Positions 59,301 through 64,000 of a stretch of 64,000 nt of DNA are shown piece by piece. Position numbers and translations under genes: made by a program. Below the pieces are notes generated by a model. It worked only from the letters and a program-made list of their open reading frames with translations. It was not told the DNA's origin and ran no database searches. Location of the stretch: contig CAJNDT010002001.1 of the NCBI GenBank assembly GCA_905221615.1, positions 1,512,381-1,576,380 on the forward strand. The letters run 5' to 3'. Every line of letters begins with the position of its first letter. Position 1 is the first letter of the stretch. The DNA comes from Symbiodinium sp. CCMP2592 (taxonomy: Eukaryota; Sar; Dinophyceae; Suessiales; Symbiodiniaceae).

Positions 59301-61391
59301 ATTCATTATCCTGATGGGATGTTCTACGCCGATCCTGTAAACCCATTTCAGGTCGAGTACTATGGAAGTCATGCCGAATGGCTCAACGAGCTTACTGAGC
59401 GAAACGAGCTTAAAGAATTCCGACTTCGCGAGTACCCTGCAATCAAGCAGCTGAGGAATTTCCCGGTATCTAGGTCAATCGCTGAGGACCACAGGCAAAC
59501 CGCGTTCTTCGGGGTGCCACCGATCAAATGCACTGCAGCTGATACATCGCCGAAAGAAGTGGAATTGTTCAAGAAGAGCGTGCGCGGAACGATTCAAGGC
59601 GCCATTCGATTGGACATCTCCATTGAGAGGCTTGTTGCCGGTATCACTGGCAAGGAAGCTCGGAGCGGTGTGGAAGACTTCCTCAACTCGCAGTCGATCG
59701 CCTGTGCAACCACGATAGTCAAGCACTTCGGCGCGGTCTTCGCCACATGCCGCGAGAAGCCGCTGTGCTACTATGCACGATGGTCGATCCACTGTCAGCG
59801 CGCATACCGAGTCTGCCTGTCGCGTGGCTATCTCTCCCCCTTTTACACAGGAGGAACAATCGATTATACCGTCGACTCAGACATGATCGAGAAAATTCGG
59901 CTTGCGCATCTGCCATTGCAGAACGCCAATCTGGCGATGAGAAGGCAAATTCGACTTTCCACCGAGTTTGGAACGTTGGATGAGTTCCGTGCCACTATCA
60001 CGGACACGCAAAAGTATCAGCGATACATGCGTGTCGATAGTGAAAGCCTTTCCGCGCTCCTTGCCAAGGTTACCCTTACAACGTGCTACGTCATTCCGAT
60101 GAAAGGTGAACCTGGCTACATCTCTGACGATGAAGCTGAGGAGATCGAAGGAACTGCGGCGGCAATTGAAAAGCCCAAAGGGAAAGGAAAAGGGGAAGAA
60201 GAAGAACCCGATGTCCAAGCCATCAATTGGCGTGATTTGGACCCTTTGGGGCGGAAGTTCATCCCGCACCATACCGATTCCCGATTCACGATTTTTGCTG
60301 ATGGGAATACGGCACTCCTTGATGCCCCCGAAACGCCTGACGAGAAGCGTAAGGAATTCAAGGAGTTCATTCGCGATCACTCTGTCAAGATTAAGGAATG
60401 TTTCGATGATGATCGCGCGACTGAGAAGACGTTCTTCAATCTTGTTGAAGGCGTAAAGGATCAGCTCCCCGATACTAAGAGAACTGACCCTGTTCTTATG
60501 AAAAAGAACGAAGATGTTTTCGAGGCTCTACCCGATGAACTAGAAGAGCCTCAAGATCTGTTCGACGTCGCAGCTCAGCTGGCACGACGGCGTGCTGATG
60601 CGCCTCAGCGCAGAGTGCAGGTCACTGAGCAACGGCACGCGTCGATCCCCGAAGCTCATGCCGTCCCCGTTCCTCCGGATGACGAGGACGAGGATGATAC
60701 TGAGCTCGAACGGGCGATCCGACCCGGCCCGAAGTCACAGCGCACTGGGCGAGAGCACCTCGGAGGTGTCGCTCCTGAGACGAACCCGCCTCCGCCTCGC
60801 GAGATGCCGCCTCCGTCTAATCCACCGAGTCGGAAGACGTCGAGGCAATCGGGCTACAATGTTCCCCACGCCGAAGGGGAGACACTGATGGTCTCAGGAA
60901 GGGCACCCTACTCCGATCAAAAGGGTCTACCCTTGGTACTGCGAATGAAGACCCGGGTTCCGGAGCCTGATTTGGACAACCCGACGATTGAAGATATCAT
61001 TCGCATGTATCACGCACCGAACACGCTGCCTGTTGTCAGGAAGAAAGTCGCCAATGTCATCATTTCGATGAATGCAAATCCCGATGACCCTATCAATATG
61101 AAGGCGGCTGGCGTAGTTCCTCCCTCTGCCGAGGAAACAGGAGCGGGAAGAGCTGCCTCGCCTGGAGGCACTTCCGCTACTACGCAGGAACGGATTAACC
61201 CTAAGTTCCCTGCACCAAATACTCGCACCGCTTCGAACCCACCTTCGAAATCAGCCCGCGACGAGAAATGGGCTCCTTCGATTGTGCGGCCAACTCCTGG
61301 TCGGGTGATTACTTGGGGAGCCCCTGCATTTGGTTGGATTTATAAGCACTTAGCTGGACTTAGACAGCTAAGTGGGGCTAAGTCAGACTAA
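53331..61391 (+). CDS. Giant accessory protein of element 2 with Tpt1/ADP-ribosyltransferase-like segments
   Basis: 2686 codons, in frame with the preceding ORF; the first codon listed is UUG and no early ATG marks a start. Visible: residues about 170-290 with ETYLHGTNLRYLWSILAHGG and CVWVTGHAPEAAGSYA, like the H-x-T half of Tpt1/PARP folds and similar to CYIMHATDLQALSSILRHGL of element 1; about 540-720 an alpha/beta segment (RFVVMHDGLL, HILILWKGDELW), unassigned; acidic and Pro-rich linkers (about 820-980, 1340-1450); about 1660-1780 a winged-helix-like part (SRFDQSGIIAFDV, IMEIARTDNNRMFEFF, GIRATYG); about 1885-1920 MIVFAIDLHMIAAGI and YYAIKDSIPL, like the last Tpt1 strands; CPMC/CHSC zinc pair near 1970-1985. 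Tpt1's Q-G-H-S is absent. Activity is uncertain. Confidence 0.6.
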   Translation: MRTDTSIKHNDLTKLSPIELSRDVVNPAEAARFFKGFLQLRPTLSFIPGAFLAIKALNRFPTLNSLKEQASHLENDRKEHGYDLPAVDANGIGEVAAFRNEDDDENNPLMRGWASFMNTMAEAYPGRCVSIDDTLNWGASTQMTYEDGASQITIRPTDGWVYVPAMNSDIYDPQETYLHGTNLRYLWSILAHGGLFGEDYVTDDHGSHEPCVWVTGHAPEAAGSYASGTYLGGGYWFQVMICVSRTMVNSHSRTTKKLGGSQKQIRVGTRFLELCGIAFRPFRLLDDREQGVSTSPNYVIHGHRFLSADGTKAVAWHPWMEASPIDPRILKLLGDSVARDNVEFADLTIQGGNTTQQAASTETEQPVATAADDHAAASGGEATERITVNPVVLRRNHWMPDSYGTSEQATVGGRYALLSELQSSSYRIELAPFFQSRAPMLGEEGSQGLPKPTKLETIAGGPSKEWEAWCRHYRKAYGALLGNFGKNIKGIVYDEENTTDIIGALIWSPADALVAVSIHGIRTVTTMASTIAFGGAPPTIKPAVPSKPQRFVVMHDGLLTFRSAKSWHAGEMNTHLKNALASFGFPESEVRVQAFDEGEKLKEMVDTLELMQSDPSVPPSNVHILILWKGDELWKMDQGWNKLTGDIDMARSQYAKVTARDALEKYNTIYGSVSLCGPVSPSMGFLPTLPGPLFEKYREEMRSIWDEIRRSNFLSLSFDAILEGLPYLKGYHIMHESKTIGVLCTRICSMFTLAALARFPSYATRREYQIAHDKLWARTPVPEERSTGTVKAIVHSTVQDLIEGADRGADHRAAKTVDMSQLGFDDEDEEEMADDAGPAAPENPIKQEQTSLADLPGIRHPDPIELPATPVHGQAMPVSPGLAPAAANDEESSDSSDGDGQQGDGDAAMPAVKKEESDEEFNELLEGMTEAFENLPTPRDAERTVAANRDAARPPAVPAIPLSAMKKPKPFSGVEAAGPTAEGRQGYAHFESQVSEAEARREQAAKMKAHIAEVAKGATGVENAEHLRSIADGLARVMDPNINDDNVFQGAMYPPGDYALDAVTNRLAQGRRRVESNSNLIREMASDRFTPVLINRDTGETVSAIDARWTPEYGNRGELEAKVGAIISNLDAVVASMSTLPVFHPHIPSTYGMARSLLNTYQSLQIAIRHRGMGAMSFEQMVFKPEDLEVPTPDDWPDLIAPTPGKVIQSMRVALVNNTAARLTREDLKLPPGFAMQRRVTEFRKPEEDPVQSLMGLTDDLSYGTTGRSGDDRLSQFQRSMAVQLRNTAGFLASEFQKHARSIAASSSRRSDASGALSSQGDGAADNDLPSTEQVSVASERAIAPPPPNVAPPPPPTAAAPPRASEESAKEDDDDTKMDDDTAGQKPEQKPEEDADMGSGKELQDEVPGKAPPPAARTAESPPEHGLRSSPPNDMVAQGAALSGARGPDIDIDPASTTADQAANDPRNFRIEGPGIKATTIHRPDQMPERGVDSIAPIVQYEMTSVPIALTDFVVPGLDMGIDDSVHGRLVSATCLPPTDEQRKYSRRRFAMLSSNQTVYLNVALHKKPVKGDHDSFLRPESYEDCREIHDAVRAYNAKEAKFRSVGGTSVSCSRLLIDDAQNIPAARIPDAGMINLVRKLLFRVLTQTKEYPSATAERTQNRPQDQERGIPLYSRFDQSGIIAFDVIPMYMEREREYMKANAGENDGRILLQTNILDERGEPTEITTRCIMEIARTDNNRMFEFFYSTIDNDGSPQFVGIRATYGFGPDNFNRFRLLTKCQHGPFIQLAQDHYVAGERKRNVARYHPQYGWGCATIREFFGYMSDCKLNPPKGRLFLTLLPYAPGSGNNNEWEEVYMNVRMNPGRETLSNTASSQSMLPEGMGSNRMIVFAIDLHMIAAGINPIAFHPRGYYAIKDSIPLACMPIAYFMDTGSLVFNTAFKYVGGPKFGTGPKRGDHKRETWPLASFDCPMCGASFPVGLHMCHSCTKPIHYPDGMFYADPVNPFQVEYYGSHAEWLNELTERNELKEFRLREYPAIKQLRNFPVSRSIAEDHRQTAFFGVPPIKCTAADTSPKEVELFKKSVRGTIQGAIRLDISIERLVAGITGKEARSGVEDFLNSQSIACATTIVKHFGAVFATCREKPLCYYARWSIHCQRAYRVCLSRGYLSPFYTGGTIDYTVDSDMIEKIRLAHLPLQNANLAMRRQIRLSTEFGTLDEFRATITDTQKYQRYMRVDSESLSALLAKVTLTTCYVIPMKGEPGYISDDEAEEIEGTAAAIEKPKGKGKGEEEEPDVQAINWRDLDPLGRKFIPHHTDSRFTIFADGNTALLDAPETPDEKRKEFKEFIRDHSVKIKECFDDDRATEKTFFNLVEGVKDQLPDTKRTDPVLMKKNEDVFEALPDELEEPQDLFDVAAQLARRRADAPQRRVQVTEQRHASIPEAHAVPVPPDDEDEDDTELERAIRPGPKSQRTGREHLGGVAPETNPPPPREMPPPSNPPSRKTSRQSGYNVPHAEGETLMVSGRAPYSDQKGLPLVLRMKTRVPEPDLDNPTIEDIIRMYHAPNTLPVVRKKVANVIISMNANPDDPINMKAAGVVPPSAEETGAGRAASPGGTSATTQERINPKFPAPNTRTASNPPSKSARDEKWAPSIVRPTPGRVITWGAPAFGWIYKHLAGLRQLSGAKSD
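61347..61374 (+). terminator. Perfect 10-bp hairpin at the end of the giant ORF
   Basis: CACTTAGCTG, 8-base loop, CAGCTAAGTG, inside the last codons of the ORF. It is followed by more ctaagt phrases (61376-61403) and then ttttttt. Could be an RNA 3' end signal, a recombination site or the end of a DNA transposon; only the symmetry is seen. Confidence 0.5.
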
Positions 61392-61627
61392 GTAGAACTA
61401 AGTTTTTTTAGTCGTAAAATGGAGTTTTCGGTTTCGAATCGCAAATGTCAGTATTTTTAACTTGTAACCTTGTCAACACCAACGAAACCAAGGTTCATAT
61501 CTTCTTGTGTGCTGATGCCTAAGGTCTAAAGTTGCAGGCATGGCTTAGTACATCATCTTCCCCTCAAAACACAAGGTTAACTTGCGTAGTAAAGCCGACA
61601 CCAGACAACACGATGCGATCCTTTTTT
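61392..61627. other. Spacer between element 2 and the transposase gene
   Basis: No ORF and no LTR recognised. Contains a short T-run and AT-rich stretches that would be the 3' flank of both converging genes. Confidence 0.5.
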
Positions 61628-63571
61628 TCAATGTAGCAGCGTGACTTTGTCGCCAGTCGAACTGGGCAACATCCAAGACGCCATGGTTCCTTGCAACAGT
61701 TGCTCGGGCGCGAGCAGGACGCATTGCTTGCTTGGACGCCACACCGTAAAGGTATGTTCTCGGAAGGGCAGTCTGTCGTTTTCTCGTTTCAGCTCACATC
61801 CCAAAGCACTGGGGGGGTCGTCGTGTCGCTGCACAAAGCATTCAACGTTCACGGCCTTAGCCGCGGACAGGATGTAGGTTCCCGCATGCAGGATGCCGCC
61901 TTCCATCAGCAAGCTTTCGGAAGCAAGGAAGTTGTCAGTCCCCAGGATTCGCCCGACATGGGGTCGCCGAACCATAGGCATATTCAGCTTGGGTCGCTTG
62001 CTATAGGTGTCAGAAGAGTCTTTCTGCTCATCCTCGTTGAGTAGGAGCAGTACTCCTTTTTCCATTTTAGCTGGCACCGGAAACCTTGGGGCTGCTTGCT
62101 TGAAGTTTTTGTTCTTTCTTTCTGTAGACCAGCAGTCGACTGCCAGGCCCATGATAGCAACCTGCTGCGGAATATGCAAGCTGTAATGGTGTTTCGGCTT
62201 GACATACTTTGATGTGTACGTTGCTTTAAACTGAGCCAAATGCTGGCACTGTAGGCTCTGAAGCCCGCTTGTTTCTTGAAGGCTTCTGCCTGGAGTCTTT
62301 AAGCTGAAAACTTTGCAGCACACCAGACAAAGCAGTCGGAGGCTCTTGACTTCTTGGGCCAAGCTTTTGCAGTCTCCAAGCACGGTTTCTGCGAAGTATG
62401 TGAGCAAAGGCAAAGCTAAGGCGCACTGGGTAGCACCACCTTTGTAGTCTGCACCAAAGACCAGGATTCTCTCATCCAGCACCTCTTTTGCGGATCCTTT
62501 TGTCCCACATTTCCATGCCAGGGCAGCAAGGCTTTGCAGCATGGTTTTCTGGAGTCCCTGGGCAGCGGCTCTTTCCAGGAAGAGGCCAATCTCCACATTC
62601 ACGATTCCGTTCGACCACAAGCAATGCATGGGATCGTAAACGCTGTCAATGACATTGACCAGAGTTCCTGGACAGGAGCTGAGGCTTCTTGGTATGAGGT
62701 ACCAGCCCAATAGCTTGCAGTCTTTCTCATACTCTGAGATGCTGGAAGCAGCTCGCAGATGCTGCATGATCGCATCCAACTTTTCTTGCCGCATAGGCAA
62801 GAATTTCGATATGTCCGGCTCATCTATGCAGACCAAGGACACGGCACGCCGATGCTGCTTGGACACTGCGTTTTGGCACTTAAGGCACGGACGCATGCCG
62901 CTGGCGCCCTTGCTGCCAGCCGTAGCCTTCAGCGCAGCTTCGTCTCCCAGCAGGTAGATTTTCCTTGCTCTCAGAAGAAAAGGAACACGGCAGGAGTCCT
63001 CTAAAGGCACTCCAACCACGCATTCTTCTAAGAACAAGGCCAGGGCTTGCATGTAAGAAGCCAGCCCACCACTGATTTGGTCTATGGTTTTGTGCCGCAC
63101 AAAACCAACGGTAATCCAAGAGCTGCCTCGAGCAAGGCCTAGCCCTAAAGCTGTCCAGGAAAAGTGTGCCAAATATCCTTTTCGGTTCTGGTCAGGTCGT
63201 AGTACATTTCCGGGGACGGCCTCGTCTACGTACAGAATGCCATCAAGCCCTTCCACAGCTTCTTTTCGCATGTGGTGGCCCAGCACGTCGGCAAGGCCTG
63301 GTAGCTTCTGGCATCTGGCCTGAAGGGCTTTGTCCAGTCTGAGGACCGGGAGTTGCAGGATATGGTCTGTGCCAGCTTCCCGAACCGCGATGCTACTCAG
63401 CAGCGGATATGTCTCTGGGTATCGATTTGCGTCCTTGTGTGCTGGGGCTGTTTCATGCTTATCTTTCTTAATCACGCGGGCAGCCTCTTTCTGGCTTACG
63501 CCTCTAGCGCAGCTCAGAACATCTCGCACGCTTTGGTTGCTTTCATCTGCCTTTCTTTTCTTTGGCGCCAT
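61628..63571 (-). CDS. DDE-type transposase-like protein (CACTA/En-Spm-like, tentative)
   Basis: 647 codons, intronless. The ATG gives MAPKKRKADES, with an SV40-type nuclear localisation signal PKKRK. Residues about 111-130 read GILYVDEAVPGNVLRPDQNR, with a candidate first catalytic D116. YLLGDEAALK gives D210 as a second, followed by a C-x2-C pair (CLKC, 229-232) and H240. YDPMHCLWSNGIVNVEIG (about 312-329) and KPKHHYSLHIPQ with DCWSTERKNK (about 465-500) are further conserved-looking blocks. The pattern fits a cut-and-paste transposase and is close to sequences I associate with CACTA-like dinoflagellate transposons; the family name is tentative. Flanking inverted repeats were not found. It faces element 2, separated by 236 bases. 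Confidence 0.6.
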   Translation of the reverse strand: MAPKKRKADESNQSVRDVLSCARGVSQKEAARVIKKDKHETAPAHKDANRYPETYPLLSSIAVREAGTDHILQLPVLRLDKALQARCQKLPGLADVLGHHMRKEAVEGLDGILYVDEAVPGNVLRPDQNRKGYLAHFSWTALGLGLARGSSWITVGFVRHKTIDQISGGLASYMQALALFLEECVVGVPLEDSCRVPFLLRARKIYLLGDEAALKATAGSKGASGMRPCLKCQNAVSKQHRRAVSLVCIDEPDISKFLPMRQEKLDAIMQHLRAASSISEYEKDCKLLGWYLIPRSLSSCPGTLVNVIDSVYDPMHCLWSNGIVNVEIGLFLERAAAQGLQKTMLQSLAALAWKCGTKGSAKEVLDERILVFGADYKGGATQCALALPLLTYFAETVLGDCKSLAQEVKSLRLLCLVCCKVFSLKTPGRSLQETSGLQSLQCQHLAQFKATYTSKYVKPKHHYSLHIPQQVAIMGLAVDCWSTERKNKNFKQAAPRFPVPAKMEKGVLLLLNEDEQKDSSDTYSKRPKLNMPMVRRPHVGRILGTDNFLASESLLMEGGILHAGTYILSAAKAVNVECFVQRHDDPPSALGCELKRENDRLPFREHTFTVWRPSKQCVLLAPEQLLQGTMASWMLPSSTGDKVTLLH

Positions 63572-64000
63572 AGCGAAGGCTTCGAGCAGGGAAAACGACC
63601 TAAACTGTGACTGCGGGGTTTAAGCTCAATGTGCTCAAGGGCTTGGAACCAAAGGAGCAAACCTGGTAACCCAAACCATTAATTATGAGGACCAGTATAC
63701 ATGTATTGGTTCTGGGGACACAGGTTTATGTATTTTTCGGTGCTTGCTCCGGGTTGAGGCTTCAAGTTCAGATACCCGAGTTTAAAGCTTAGGTTAGTGC
63801 AGTTTGCTTGAACCATGACGTTACTGCGGTCGTCCCTGGCAGAGACGAATCCCTTCCTGAAAACAAGCAGCTGTAGAGAATCACTGCCACTGTGGATCTG
63901 TTTTCTGCGGCCGAAGGCTGTGTCTTGGCCTTGTGACTTGTCAGGCGGCTTCGGGTTCTATGCCTGCTGTCTGCACAGCTCCTGTCGTTGCGTATGGCAG
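63572..64000. other. Upstream region of the transposase gene
   Basis: No ORF of note, no TATA box, no inverted repeat matching 61392-61627. Nothing further seen. Confidence 0.5.

Larger units (their letters stand above)
42004..61391 (+). mobile_element. Element 2: Copia-type retroelement with very large accessory ORF (boundaries unknown)
   Basis: Gag, protease, integrase, RT and RNase H occur in Copia order from 42004 to about 51580, followed by an extension and a 2.98-kcodon accessory region to 61391. Coordinates mark coding limits only; LTRs and target duplications were not found. Frame steps are -1 at gag/protease, at integrase/RT and across the RT insert. The 190-bp insert in RT makes this copy unlikely to be autonomous. 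It shares the layout, but little sequence, with element 1. Confidence 0.8.

Overview
The window looks like nuclear DNA of a dinoflagellate, most likely of the Symbiodiniaceae type, or a close alveolate relative. Three observations support this. TTTAGGG/CCCTAAA telomere-like tracts lie inside the sequence in both orientations. The Copia-type Pol has the typical dinoflagellate layout, with a methyltransferase-like segment between integrase and reverse transcriptase, and a Lys/Gly-repeat Gag. No conventional host gene could be recognised. The assignment is inference; no spliced-leader relic or rRNA was found.

Layout. 1-4621: non-coding DNA with a CTA/CTG microsatellite (190-430), a degenerate telomere-like array around a TA tract (3594-4170) and a G-rich tract. 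4622-20537: a nearly complete 15.9-kb LTR retrotransposon (element 1) with 248-bp LTRs, an initiator-tRNA-Met-like primer site, gag, protease and integrase-RT-RNase H, plus about 7 kb of accessory coding sequence after pol. 20538-41990: 21 kb without a credible gene, filled with telomere-like tracts and many palindromic 95-170-bp hairpin elements (MITE-like) of at least a dozen families, plus a large trinucleotide microsatellite (38560-39235). 42004-61391: a second, very different Copia-type element (element 2). Its Gag carries CCCH zinc fingers, its RT is split by a 190-bp inverted-repeat insert, and it has a huge accessory ORF (288 + 2686 codons) interrupted by one in-frame UGA. No LTRs were found for element 2. 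61628-63571 (minus): a DDE-type transposase-like gene with an N-terminal nuclear localisation signal. 63572-64000: nothing recognised.

How the parts may work together. Both elements have the standard Copia order (Gag, protease, integrase, RT, RNase H). Both then carry long extra ORFs whose sequences look, by motif reading only, like Tpt1/KptA (RNA 2'-phosphotransferase, an ADP-ribosyltransferase fold). Element 1 adds an endonuclease/exonuclease/phosphatase-like domain, a possible membrane segment and Cys-rich motifs. Two divergent elements sharing an NAD-enzyme-like accessory module after pol is the best candidate here for an undescribed system. Reading-frame changes occur at nearly every Gag/Pol boundary. 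Those in element 1 sit at UGA codons, where a +1 shift restores reading; the gag/pol shift in element 2 sits at a TTT-UGA slip site. Programmed recoding, mutation and assembly indels cannot be separated from this sequence alone.
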